Shown in pieces: positions 25,371-38,300 of a DNA stretch of 64,000 bases. Position numbers and translations under genes: made by a program. This stretch comes from Gavia stellata (Eukaryota; Chordata; Aves; Gaviiformes; Gaviidae), in contig NC_082612.1 of NCBI RefSeq assembly GCF_030936135.1, forward strand, positions 14,181,001 through 14,245,000, read 5' to 3'. How positions within the stretch are numbered: position 1 is the first letter of the stretch; the number at the start of each line of letters is the position of its first letter. A model generated the notes under the pieces. That model ran no database searches. It was not told the origin of the DNA and saw nothing but the letters and a program-made list of their open reading frames with translations.

Positions 25371-28300
25371 CCTGTATCGTGTAACCAGTGACTCGAACTG
25401 CAGCCACCCAATTGCTCTTGATTCCTTAAATGCTGGTGAGCTCTTATTTGTGGGAAAGCTTCTGATCAGGGTAGACAGTATATATGTAGGAGGTAATGAA
25501 GTTCTGTTTTCTTTTTATGATACCTTAGGTATAGAGGAGAGTTAAACAGTTCTCAAGTTTAACATGTAGGGTGGAGAAGGGTTCATCTCATCTGTGTTGG
25601 GTTGATGCTATTCTACGAAAGAAAAAAAGTAATGTGAAGATGCTTGTAGGGAGAGTATTTATGGTTATGCCATGGCTTGTAAGCTGAACAGCTAAACTGA
25701 CTAGATAGATACAAAACTGACCCCAGGAAGCCCAGTTCTTTCGCTGCTCCCAGCTACTTGGGTGGAGAGTGTTCTGGGGTTCAGGTCCTGTGGTGGAGCT
25801 CTGTTCCTCTGACCCTTGTAGGCACTGGAGGGAAATGGGAAGCAGGCTCTTCCCAGCAGCTGAGAAGTCAGTTGTCTGTTACTTTCTAGCCCCAGCTTCT
25901 GTCACGTTTGTCTTCGTTAATAATTTTTGCTCTCACTTGTAGATCTCCTTCGCAAGCAACATGAGACTGACATTGGGAATTTCAGAAGTGACCCCAATAT
26001 GTTTAGCAGCAGCAGCAGGAAAGGAGATCCCATTCTTTATTTTCATCTACTGCTGGCTAGCAAGTAATAAAATTGCTTGAGCCATCTCTCTCAAACACTT
26101 TCCTGTGCTAGAGTCTGCAACTTTTGGGTTTTTTGCAACAGTTGCAAAAATAACCTGCACCCTCTTTCCAGCCTTGAAATTTTCCCTTGGCTCCTTGTTC
26201 ACTAGGAGACTGACATTTAATTACTGCTGAGGCTAAAGCCTGACCATCAAGTTTCAGATTTCCTATCACACACCAAAGACATTTTAGTGTAGAATGTAGA
26301 TTGAGCCCAATGTGAGATGCATCTTCATTAGCTTTTTTTTTCCCCCCCTTTTAGAAATCAAAGTGTGAGCTAGGAGTAAACGGTGGCAGTATACAAGGAA
26401 AAAAGTAAACCCAACCATCATCAGATGAGTAAGATATATGGGAATGCATTAGTTTGCATGTAGTAATCAAGGTGAATGCTTCTGTTAAGCTCCAATGCAC
26501 CTTCCCAGTAAACAGTTAGAATTTGCATGTCGTTTTGTGCGATTAAGTAGCGCAGTCCTGTCTAGGAGTCACTCACTCTACGTAGACTAGTACTGGGTGT
26601 CCCTGTTTTGCACCAGTGGTAGGCTAATCGTATTATGGTGGTAGCTAGAAAATACATGGAAAAAGGTAAAATTGTGTTTAGGGAAGGGAAGAACAATGTT
26701 CTACTAGTCAGCGGTATTTTATACTAACTCTGTTGTAGGGCGACAATCCTAAGGTCATGGAAGATTCAAAATGGAGGTAGGCCACCTTTCTGCAAGTTGA
26801 TATAATCAATTTGTGTAACATCAGCATTTGTTGCTCATGGTTTATTCCAAGAGTCTTAAAACCTTGGTAATTTCTCTTGTTATTTATTAACTGTCATGTT
26901 TTAAAGTATGTATTATCTTATCAGAATTTGCAAGTACTGTTAGTTTTCTAACTTGCTGCCTCTTTAAAGCATTCACTGTGTGAAAGCTTATATGCAATGG
27001 TAATTTTAGAAAAAAATCTAAAACTGCAGACAACAAGGTGGTTCTCTAAATTTTTTGTTGTTGTTGCTGTAGCAACTGTTTAACAAACTACCTCCACTTT
27101 TGTTGTTTAGTGTTTGCTTGAAACATGGTGCCACCCCATGAACAAATTAATCTGAAGATAAGCAGTTTACCACAAGCAATAATCTGGCCTTTCAATAAGT
27201 AAACACATTGCTTCATAAGCAACCAACTTGATTGGAAAGCGATTTGAAGACAGTGCTACTTCAGAAGACAGAAACTGAGAATGTTTTTAAACTGGTTGTG
27301 CTTCTGTCATCTGATACAGCAGTGTACAGAGTAGGGCATTTTGTCCTAAAGGACAATAGGAAAAGGGGCCAATTTAAGCACCACAGATAAATAGGTTTGG
27401 GGTTTCACTTTTTGAAAAACAAAACAAAAAATGTAAACAAAATTAAACACACACACAAAGCCCCAAGCATTCATTTTCCAGATTTTCCATACCTAGTTTA
27501 AATAACAAATATTTTACAAAAAAAATGTTGGTTAGCCTTGTTTTAAGAATTATCGTGATGAAAAGGTTTTTATTTAGTTAGGTGGGAGTTCAGCAGTCAC
27601 TATTCTTGAAAATACTGCTCGTGAATGTGTGGTAAAGATGTAACCTGTTGTTTCTTTCCGTCATACTTGTTTTGTGTTGCTGTAGTATAATGGTGATCAG
27701 TCTTTGGGCTGATGTTTCTTGTGCCAGTCTATATATTGTCTTTCTCTAGGGAAGAAAAAAACCAGCCCAACGCAGCTTGGGGGCAGTTTCTTCTTATCAC
27801 ACTGTGCTTAGATAGCTGCATACTAATAGAAATTTCTGTTTACTACAATATAAAAGCAATAATGTAAACTGTGATGTCTGTGTAATGGAAAGAGATGTTT
27901 ACAGTGGTAGCAAATAAAGAACGAGTTATTCCAAAATATTGTCAACTTTAGCGGCCTGCTAGAAAACGTAACGATTTCCAGTTAGCCACGCTCTCAGTTC
28001 ATGCACATGCACTGTGATATGAGAGAAAGCTTTACCCTATCTTTTTTATTTCCTCCAGCGCTGAGAACTTGTTTAGAGGTCCCTGTGGTTCTTGTACTGG
28101 GCTTGCATATGTGCCCAGGAAAGGCTTTATTAGGAAATAACGCTATAGCACAAACTGTCGAAATGGCAGGCAGCGGAACATCTGTGTCTATGGAAGCTGA
28201 ACTGGAAAACACAACAGCTAGAACAAAGGCTAGCTGGCTTACATACATTTGCTAGTTTTTAAATCGTCATCCAAGAGATGTACCTTAAACACCAGAAGAA

Positions 28301-31300
28301 AGGAGTAAGATCCATACAAAAAGTGTTTGTTTTTAACTCTGAATATTAGTCTGATACCATAGAAAAACATGCTTACATACAAGTCCACTTGAAACCTCAC
28401 ATCTATTGTAACAGGTATTGGTACAACAGGAAAGTCTGAGTTCCACACATGTGAAATTGTGTGTATTATGGCCTTTAACACTCCCTCATTGCCCTGACCT
28501 TCGTCAACATGCTACTCCAAACAGAAGTCACAGCTACAGCATCTTGCACAGACCAGCAGCACCAGTGCCAGGCGAGAGGAAAGGCTTCCTGCTTCGCCAG
28601 CCCAGGGCCTTCCCCAGCTGCCGTTCTGTTCGACACCTGACCGGAAAGGTGGCGGCATCCCTTTTTTTAAATTCTCTTGGTCTGTACCACAGAAAGCAGA
28701 CCTCTCTTCCTTCATATATAGCATACACGAAAAGGATATTGGGTTGGAAGGAGGCAGAGTCGTTTTGCCGAGTTTCTTTAGCTAGAGTACTACATTGCTC
28801 TCTTTAGTGATGGACCAGAATTTTCATTACAGAATGTAAGAGAATGTTACACAGGTAGGCTGCCATACTCTGCTGCAAGTGGTAGAGGTTTATTACTACT
28901 TTATTGCAGCCCCTCTTGAAATCTTCTCTTTAAAAGCAACTCAGTTTTAAGCTTTTAAAAAAACCCAAAAAACCACCAAACCACCAAAAAAAAAAAATCA
29001 ACCAAACCCAAAACAAACCGAACCCAACCAAAACCCAAGAAACAAAACAAGGGTTTTGTTTGAAGGACCTGGGAGTTAGCTCTTGTGAGTTAAGTTGAAG
29101 TGCAAGCGTTTTTGTTCAGGAGAGCAAAACTCCAGGAACAAAATTGAGAGTTGCAGAAGAGTTCTGGAAAAAGAAGGAGAAACCCTGATATGTTTTAATG
29201 TCTTTTTGTTTTTTACCAAGAAAATATTTTTCCCTCTGTATCTTCCACCATGTCTTCATGTCCATACAAGCTATGTTAAATAATGTACTTGTTTTTTCAG
29301 TTCCATTTGTATTTCTGGGGTAGCCTTTGTTTCTACTCCTGAATTTTGGAGACGGAACGCTTCTATTAATGTACCAAAGCGGCACTACGTGAGAGCTACA
29401 AGATCTCACCTATAGCAATTCTTACTTCTTCAGAAGCGTAGAACAGGCCCTGCACTATGGAAACATCCCACTCCTCCAAACCCCAAATGTCAACTTACGC
29501 AAGTACCAGTTATTTTAGAAAATGGGATGAGGAAGCAGCTATTCAGGAAATTTAAATTGAGATACTGAGTACCGCAGAAAAGAGAAGAAGCAGAGTTAAA
29601 TTACCTTCCAATGTGACACGCTTTGAGATGTTATCTGCCACCATTTATTGGGAGCATCTTGCTCTGCCATTAAGCCTGATTTCCTGTATTTCACCCCTTG
29701 TACTCCCAGCACTGAAGCACTCTTACGCAGCCATGCTGCCGATACCAGCGTGTCACGCATTTCTATTATTAGCCATATTCTGATGTAATGTTCACTGTCA
29801 CAGTTTTGTTCTAATTATTTGTTGTCGGGCTCATTTATATTTTCACTATTGAATAAGTCAGCAGTTTAAATAAGCATTAAAAGTCACAGTTGCCACTTGA
29901 AGTACGTAACATTTGACTCAAGACTATCTTCTAGTGGAAAGAAATAGAAACAGCATAAAAGAAAGGTTTTCCCCCAGCCAGAGGATAAGGCTCAGTAACA
30001 GAGGTGACTGCTTCACTTTCGTTCTTGCTATAACGTTACGCCTCGGTGTGTATCTGAACCGGTGAGCTCTAGTCACGGACCAGCCTTCTCCTGTCGCCTC
30101 AGGTGTTGATGCCAGGGCCCGAAGGAAGGCCCCAGACGCTGGAACCTGGGGCTCTAGCTAAGCAAAAGGCTGGGATACTAAGGCACTCCACCATAGGCTG
30201 AACTAACCTGCCAACCCCTATGCTATACCTCAGTATTCTCATTTTTTCCAGGTGTTTTACTCTAAGCCCAGCCAGTCCATTTGTCTTACAAAAATGGATA
30301 CAACAGCATCAAGTATTTTTTACAGTTAATATTTCATTTCTGATAAAAGGCACCTCCCAGCTACAGTGTACCTCATTATTACTGCATTATCAAGAACTGG
30401 AACAGACAAGAGATGATGGTTAAGTCACTCCCAGCGATGCCAGAAGTTTGGCGAGTAACAGCACTGGAACTCATCAACACGCGTACAACCCAAATTGGCG
30501 GGGACTTGTCGAGCTGCGCTCCCCACCTGTAATACACTGGTGGTACGGCCATGGGTGCCTTCTCTGACCCACTGCTTTTCCATTCAGGCAGGTTGTAAGC
30601 TTACAGTGCTTATGCACCACCTTCGTTTTGTTGCTCTAAGTATCCTGATGGAATTCAAACTCTTCCCAACAGTTTCTTGTTGGTTTCTGTATTGCACCTA
30701 CTGTCAAGAGACCCAATTACCACAGTTTCAAAATGCTGCTGCGAGAGTGAAGATTAGGAGCGAAGGCCCTGTGGCAGGAGGGATCCCGAAGCTTGGAGAG
30801 CACCCAGCTGACGAACCAGACCCGGCTGCACAGCTTTCCAAGCACAAGCACCATCTCTTTGCTTGAGCAACTGCTTTAAGGTTATTCCCTCTCTCCCACA
30901 GCCCCCACACCGTATAGATCATACCAGCCTCTGCCATCTTAATTTGTGACACAACAGCTGACATATGACATCTACTATAACAGAAGCTCCAGCATCACTG
31001 TAAAAGAACCCCTAAGGTGCTTTTCTTTTTACAACAGTTTTGATGTCAAATTTTCAGTAGGTTTAATACATCACATAACGAGCTTTCTGTCTGCTTGCCC
31101 AAAACACGTGTAACACAAACCTCCACAAGTCTCAAGCACAACCCTCAGCTCTAACACCTAGAATTCAGGAGCAGTAAGATGCTACAATGAAGGAAGTAAG
31201 TACCATTGAACTTTCATAGGCTATCAGCATCTGAATAATTGAAAAGCAGATTGGAAGAAAACTTGAATTTTTTTTTTTTTTTAAATAGAGAAAGCTCTAC

Positions 31301-33084
31301 AAAATAACCTCCCACTCCTCTATTATCTGCTGCCTGTCTCTTGGCAGGCAGGCAGCACCCTGTTGCCACCAGGCTCCTACCAAGCTAGAAAAACAGCACG
31401 TATCAGTGTCCAGTCACAGATTTCAGCTCTGAAGAGGAAAAAGATGTCCCCTTCCCCCCCGCCCCGGCTGTGAGACTAACAGCCTTCACTAGACTCTACA
31501 GTTCACAGATTAAAGAGACTATCTCAAAGCATACAAAGCACAAGACATAGGCACTTCTAAAGCCCTACCGACTTGCTCATATAACATGCCTACACATACA
31601 GGTAAGACTTTAAAAATAGTCACTCACGTTTTTTTGAAGGTTTCACATCACTGTATGCTGGTCAGTTGAACTCTTCAGCAGCTTTTCTCTCATCAGCTCC
31701 CACCCAGCTACTAAAGAACAGGTTGCAGCCGATCTTGTCATTAAATAGGCAGCTGTCAGGTGGGCATTTGGTGTGGCCCTAATCAGGTGAGCAGCCTCAC
31801 CAAAAAAATCTGGAGAAAATCAGCTCACCTGGCTGCTACCTATAGCAAAGCCATTCTTAAAGATGACCTGGCTTACGCTTAGGGGCTTTGTTGACATGAT
31901 CAGGAAGATAAGGAAGGCTACTGGAGCAAAACAAAAAGAAGCTGCCTTGTAAAATGGCTCCTGTTAGACCAGAGATCCACTTGAGGATGCCTCTTCTTGT
32001 TACAGGAGTTGTAACAGCAAAATGATTTTTGTGATATGCTGTACCCCCAGCTCTGCGGGTGGGGTATGGAGCAAAGCTGGCAAGCCCCTTTAAGGTAAGG
32101 AAATGTTTTTCATCTGTGCTCTGTGCATCTCTAGGGGTGTGTGGAAGATGGCTGATAGGCTGAAATGCACTTTACCATGACAGACACCTAGAAGAGAAAT
32201 ATTTTAGGGATCTGTAAACTTAAAAAGGTCAACAGTCCACTTAAGGAAGTTAATCTTTAGGAAGTTAACCTTTAGAAGGTTTCTGTGTAACTTACTCAGC
32301 TGCCAGGCATTGCAATAAAGCACCCTGCTCTGGCCCTGGCATCTTAAGTTAGAACAAAGTTACATTCTTAAAAATGGTGATTATGGCTTCAAATGAACAT
32401 CAGTATTTGATATATATGTAAACCAATCTGCATAGTCTCATATGCAGAGAGACTATATTGCTTTTTCATGCTGTTATATGTAGTCTGCATACGGCTAAAT
32501 TGTAAAAGAGAGAACTCGACTCCCAACAAAAGAAAAAAATCAACAGTAAACTGATTGAGACAAGGGATATATGAGCAGTCCTCAGAAATTAACAGCTGTG
32601 TTTTGCAAATTAACTTTATAGACACGCAAATAGATGGTAAGTTTCAGAAATTCATTCACTGAATAGAGCGCATCCACGTCTGTTCTGTCACTGCCATGGT
32701 TTTGAGGCTGACATCTCAGCTTACCAGTACCCTGTAAGAAACATTCTAATATTTAAAGCCTTAAAAGCATGCCTAATGAGCTATAGCAAAGCACGGATGG
32801 GTCATAAAGGATCTGGGGGTCTTAAAAAATAGTAACAACTGTTGTCACCAAATGTGAGTGTAGCATGGAAAACTGTCTAATGAAATTGGGTAGTGTGAGA
32901 GAAGCTTGCATGGGTGGCTTGCCACAGATGGAATTAAACACATTCAAGTGTTAAAGAAAACCAGGCGTGGAAACAACAGATGTTTTTGTTCTGAAACCTG
33001 GTGTTGAAGATCCAAAGTAATTTGTCTGTGTAATAAACCACAATCACCTACTTTTCCCTCTAGCGTGACTTTAATAGTTAAAAA
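25371..33084. other. ELMOD2-TBC1D9 intergenic interval, no gene recognised
   Basis: The two genes converge on this interval. It includes possible distal ELMOD2 3' UTR (poly(A) signals at 26066-26071 and 27913-27918), an A/C-rich tract (28955-29050) and otherwise unique AT-rich DNA. In mammals the mitochondrial carrier UCP1 lies here. I looked for carrier signatures (PxDxxKxRxQ-like) on both strands and saw none. The longest open frames (28418-28807, 129 codons; 30495-30866, 123 codons) resemble no family I know. Confidence 0.65.
28955..29061. repeat. A/C-rich low-complexity tract ending in a perfect hairpin
   Basis: Positions 28955-29050 are almost entirely A and C (for example CCACCAAACCACCAAAA). 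The tract ends with a 9-bp perfect inverted repeat: AAACAAAAC (29040-29048), a 4-base loop, then GTTTTGTTT (29053-29061). Confidence 0.9.
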
Positions 33085-34624
33085 TCAAATCTGTGCAGAG
33101 TGTACTTTATTTGTTCACATTACCTATTTGTGGTTAAACACCACTTCATCTGACAGTTTAAAAGCATTCTTTTAAAACAAAAGAATTAAACATAGCTTCT
33201 GCTAAAAAAATTTGCAAGTTACATGGATGCAATATACAGGAGTATAAAAAAATCAACAGTATTCTACAGAAAATATTCTCAAAACAGCAAATAAAGATTA
33301 GGCATGTAGGCATGATCCTGAACTGAACAAATATGAATTAAAAAACAGCTAACAAAATTTAAAAAAAATCCTGAATATCTGTATAAAAGAAGCAAGGATT
33401 CAAAGTGCAGGTGCTCCAGTTTTCATTTTACCGTATTATTCAGTAAGTTCATACAGGATACTATTCATTTTATATAAAGTGACAGTGTTCTCAGTAAGAC
33501 TTAAACATTCAGTTACATTATCTTGCAGATTTTTTTCATTACTGCTACTTTACACTGTTGTAAATGAAGACTTATGCAATACATTTGTTTTTTTCTTAAT
33601 CTAACAAGGATATAATAGGTTGGTGGTAAAGGTTAGTTTTAAGAGCTAAGCTATATATGCTGTAGATCCAGCCTTAGAAGTATATATATGTATTTTTTTG
33701 TAACTTTTAAAAACAGCTTTCAATTTTTAAAAAGAGACTCTACCAATCTGCTCTGGGACCTGCATACACTGCCTTTGGAGCACACCAGCAGGGCTTCCAA
33801 GTCCACTGGTTAGGAATACAGCCCCAGGCAGGGTCATGCTGGAGATCCTCCCTTGGCGGCCGCAGCCAGAAAAGGGCTTTCTCTCTGCTGGGTTTGGTGC
33901 AGCCGGAGGCCGCGGAACCCAGGGAAAGGCAAACGGGCTCTGCCTTCTGTCAGAGCAAAAATCATCCCATTCAACCACGTTTGCCTGATGTGTCAGCTAG
34001 GCTTGGCATGGACTTCTCACTTTTATTTGAGCATCCCAATCTCAAGCAGAGGAAGTTAGGAGCCAGGCAGGTGTCACTAAGGTGATCTTTCATATTTAAA
34101 AAAAAAAACAAAACTGAAGCATATGTTAAAACCCATTATCCTCTTTGAAAAAAGAAACTTATATGAAATAAAATTATCCTTCAGGGATGTTGCCTGGAAC
34201 TTAATTTCACCTGAGGTCCTATTCAGGTTGACAGTGTCCCTTTAAATTTTAGGTAATTCCTGTTTCGTTCATTTTTTTCCCCAAGAATCAGATCTCTATA
34301 TATGTCTATTTTAAAAATGCACATAAATATCGGCATTAAGTTTACATTTAGAAATTAAAAACTAATCTTTACCATTTTATATTGACAGCAAGGTTAATTA
34401 TACACACACTTCACTGACAACTGCTATTTTTTTCTGTATTTTGAATAAAATTTGCATTTGTGTAACATTTCCCACAGAAAGAGTGATTATACTTCAAGAT
34501 AGTTAAGTTTGCACCCCAATATTTTCACATTAGTGAAAACAATCATGTTTTGAAAATACCAGGGCCTGTGCCAGGTACTAATAAATACAGAATAAAAAAA
34601 ATAAATAAAAAACCCAACTGCCTT
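33085..34624 (-). other. TBC1D9: TBC1D9 3' UTR (inferred extent)
   Basis: This is AT-rich sequence after the TBC1D9 stop codon. On the minus strand AATAAA signals occur at 34022-34027 and 33106-33111. The distal one would give a 3' UTR of about 1.5 kb. The boundary is inferred. Confidence 0.55.
33106..33111 (-). other. TBC1D9: Candidate distal poly(A) signal of TBC1D9
   Basis: TTTATT on the plus strand reads AATAAA on the minus strand, about 1.5 kb past the stop codon. A second candidate is 34022-34027. Which is used is not decidable here. Confidence 0.45.
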
Positions 34625-35350
34625 TTATCCCGACATAGTAGAGATTTCATAGTCACTGGCTGAGGTTATTGGTTTACCCATCATTCTTACGTTTTTAGCA
34701 TTAGTAATCCTAGCCATCATGGATACAGGCTTATCAAAGTATCTAACCAGCGCTGGCTCAGTCAGAAGGGAGGCTAAAAATTGTTCAAAGGTAATGGCCC
34801 AGTCTCTGTCAATGCTAGTGCTTCTATGGAGAGAAGTGGTGTGGTTGCTCCGTACCAAAACGGTGTCTTCACCAATGTCCTCGCAGTGCAGCTTTTCTTC
34901 TTCATGCGAACCTGCACTCAGTACTGAGTAAGAGGACATCGAACTGTCATCTTTTGTATCATCGTCGGAAATGAGCATGGAAGAACAGGCTCCGTTGTCC
35001 CTGGGAGAAGAGTCTTCGAGCTTAATGTCTTCCATCTGCATGCCCAGGGTGCTGTCGGTGCAAACGGCCTCCTCATCATTGGTGACAAGGCTGCTTTGGA
35101 ACGGCTTGTGCTGTTCAAGGGGGTACTGCTGGTGCTCCTTCTTCTGAAACAGCTCGCTCTGAATAGTTTTGCTGCAATTGTTACTGCTGCTGTCTGTCTC
35201 TTTTGTGGGCTGCGCGTTGAAGAGCTTGCCAACCTCACCTATCTCCAAAAGCAAGCTTGTCACAGCAGCGGTAGCGTGGTACAGATCTTGTTCATTGGGG
35301 TCTTCACTGAACATATTGTACATTGTCTTGCACAGTTCAATGAACTGTCC
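34625..35350 (-). CDS. TBC1D9: TBC1D9 last coding exon with stop
   Basis: The exon encodes [20 protein letters not shown] and 200 more residues to [10 protein letters not shown] and the stop. A conserved acidic/serine block ([38 protein letters not shown]) and the final [19 protein letters not shown] segment match human. The stretch between NAQPTKE and [10 protein letters not shown] is poorly conserved. The acceptor is TGTTCAG. Confidence 0.97.
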   Translation of the reverse strand, partial: GQFIELCKTMYNMFSEDPNEQDLYHATAAVTSLLLEIGEVGKLFNAQPTKETDSSSNNCSKTIQSELFQKKEHQQYPLEQHKPFQSSLVTNDEEAVCTDSTLGMQMEDIKLEDSSPRDNGACSSMLISDDDTKDDSSMSSYSVLSAGSHEEEKLHCEDIGEDTVLVRSNHTTSLHRSTSIDRDWAITFEQFLASLLTEPALVRYFDKPVSMMARITNAKNVRMMGKPITSASDYEISTMSG

Positions 35351-38300
35351 CTGAACACAGAGAGAGGAAACATTAATGAGAGAGCGGGAATCAAATCGGA
35401 CTGAGATCTACTAAATCAGTTTAAAAAGTCTGGAATGGAGGTACGATACAATAGTTTATGTGAGTAAACCGAAATTGGAAACAATCTAGGTGCAGTCTAG
35501 AAAGCATTTTCTATGACTGGGCAGCCAGATGTGTTGCCTCTCTCAAAGCTATACAGAATAAACTGTTGGATGTTGGTCTTCCATCATATGACAAATTTAT
35601 TTCTCTGCATCCACAGGAGGGCAACAGAGGGTGAGCAGTGAGACACTTAGCATTCATTTTGGTGGATTTTCTTGTAGGAATGATGCTAAGTATAACTAGG
35701 GGTCTGATAAAACTAATGAGAAGTAATGAAAAATGAAATGAGAAACCTGCAGCACTCTTTTAATTGACAGTGATAACTCAGTTGGATGCGAGCCTTTTGG
35801 AACTCAAAACTCACGAATTAAATAGGAAGGAGATTTGTTCAGGGCTATCTTAAGTAAGACGCATTGCTCTACAGGGAATAAACCTTCCCAACATGCTCTG
35901 GAGGAAACAGCTGTCCCCACGGGTCTCCTCCTCCTTAGCAGCTATGGATCTAAGGGGAACGAGACTGACAGTATAAATTACAAACCATAAAATGCTTCTT
36001 TCAGGTAATGTGCATGGGACATTATGAGCTAGCTGGTGATATTCAATGTCATATCACCCTTTGTCTTGAGATCAAAATAATATGTTATCATTCCTGTACG
36101 TGTGTATCTCATTTTTAGGATGTTTTGGGAGCTGAATGCCAGTTACAGTATGCTGAAAACAACTAACTTTGGTAATCAGCTGACTGCTGCTCTGGTAAAA
36201 AAAGTATCTGCCTCAAAATGAAACCTTTATTCAGTGTTAATGTATTGAATATTTGTAAGTATGTGAAGAAAGTTTAAAGTTAATGAAAAATAAGTAAATG
36301 TCAGCAGAAGTACCTGATTCAGTTTGGGTAAGTCCTTTGTATTTTTTGCTTTGCATTTATTCTCTTGGCTCCACATTCTCAGATAATTTCTATTCTCTTG
36401 TGAGCTCTTCTTGCCTACTGTCAAAAAAATACCCAGAGATGCAGGAAAAGTCCATGAAGAAACCTTAAATGAATACTTTTTTCTCCATTTTCAAAAGGAG
36501 CATCTTTATAAGAAATGAAAGATGTAATTCAAATGGAGACACCATGCATACCTTTGTCTGTTTTCAGACTCACTGTAACAAACCCATCATCTACTCCTTG
36601 TTTGTTCCTGCTGTCTAGGCCAACAACTAGGAAGTGGAGGGGTGGGGGGAGAGAGAGATCAGTGTGGTTTTAGATATATACATTCTTTTCATGTGTACAG
36701 TGCAAAATAGAGAAAATGTTAACACTGCAGAAAGTGCAGAGTAAGAAAGATAGGACTAAATGATGATTTTTGCTTATTCTTAAATCTGCTGACAAATTCC
36801 ATATAATTAATAATATAAATACGAAGACAGGGACCATCTTAGGTTTTGTTTGTGTAGTACAATGATGTTGTAGTAAGTACGTACTACATACTACGTATGT
36901 AGTACAATGATGTAGTACAATGTGTTACCACAACACAAACAGCTTTATGTTTGGTGGTTATTAGTGTATCTTCTTTTGTCTATCAGGACTTAAAATTGCC
37001 ATCTCTAGTCTATTAATTCTTATCTGTATTTTCAAACAACCTTCCTTCCCCCTGTAATCTGAAGGATGGGCAATATTTTTCTTGAATCAGAGAGAAACCT
37101 AACATCAAATATCTCAAGAAAGAGAATGCCATTTAAGACAACAATGATGAGACCCAGGTTCTCGGAAGGGCACAAAAAGATTTCAAACTGCTGAACTACA
37201 TTTGGATATATCTTTTGGCTTCAGTTTTGTAGAATATTTTAAGTTCTGATCCAAATATATCTTGAAAGCCAATATATTTATTCTCATTCTCCATCAAGGC
37301 ATATATGCTGCACTTATCACAAAATTACTTCTATTGCAACACACTGATGACATTATTCTGAGAGTACTTCTGCAATGCACAATCCAGGGGAGTTCTTAGC
37401 GTACACACGCCTGCAACTCTAAGGATATCAAAATATATACGAAGACCACACACTTCTTTTTACAGAGAATACTTCACTTACAAAGTTTAATCCAATGAAA
37501 AAGTAGCTTCCTAAAAAGACATGTTGTTTGAAATGCATTACCTCATCTTTTCACTCCCGAGACAAAAGATGCCTACCGTGTGTACATTCTGGTGTGATGT
37601 CTTCAAAAAAGTACTGAGTAGCTTCAAAAGCAGAGTCTGGCTCTTCTTGCTCAGGGGATGGATCTAAGCAATATAATAAAATTCTTTCATTAAAAATTCC
37701 ACCCTTTAATTAAAAACTAGAACATATTTCCATTGATACATTTAGAATGTCAGTTTCTAGAATTAAGGATGTAATGGGTTAGGAATCATCTCTTTTCAGC
37801 TCACAGGAGATGACAACTGGACCTGTACTGTCTCCTCCCCGATCTCCAATACTGCCTGACTAACAAGTAGTTGTTTGCCTTTGGAGGCTGGCTTGTCCAT
37901 CTTCCCATGTCTACTTCCGTTACTTTCTTCTGTGCAGTTCAGCATTTCCTAAGCAGGTAATGAACCCTTTCCTAGCTGGAAACAGTCTGTTGTGATTTGG
38001 TATGAGCTTACCAGTCCCCGAATACCGGAAGCTACATTATTAAAAATGGATCTCTTCTGTTATAGTTCAACAAAACTGTATTTTTTTTTTTTCCTGTTAA
38101 ATTAGTGGATCGCTCAAGCCTACCTCCAGCAAAGCCAGCTGGGAGCAATCAGGGACACATATTCAAAGAACATGAAGGTGAATGTCCTCTCAAAGCTTTT
38201 AGATATCTTAACCAGAGGATGTAAATGTGCACAAGAATTAAACTACCCAAACAGCTGCAACATACTTAAATCACAGATTCAGTGAGGTCAGCAATAGTTT

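Noticed and set aside
28418-28807. 129-codon plus-strand open frame in the intergenic interval
   Set aside because: It shows no recognisable family, no clear splice or promoter context, and is of a length expected by chance in this moderately GC-rich patch.
30495-30866. 123-codon plus-strand open frame considered as a UCP1 remnant
   Set aside because: It lacks any mitochondrial-carrier motif or the expected transmembrane spacing.
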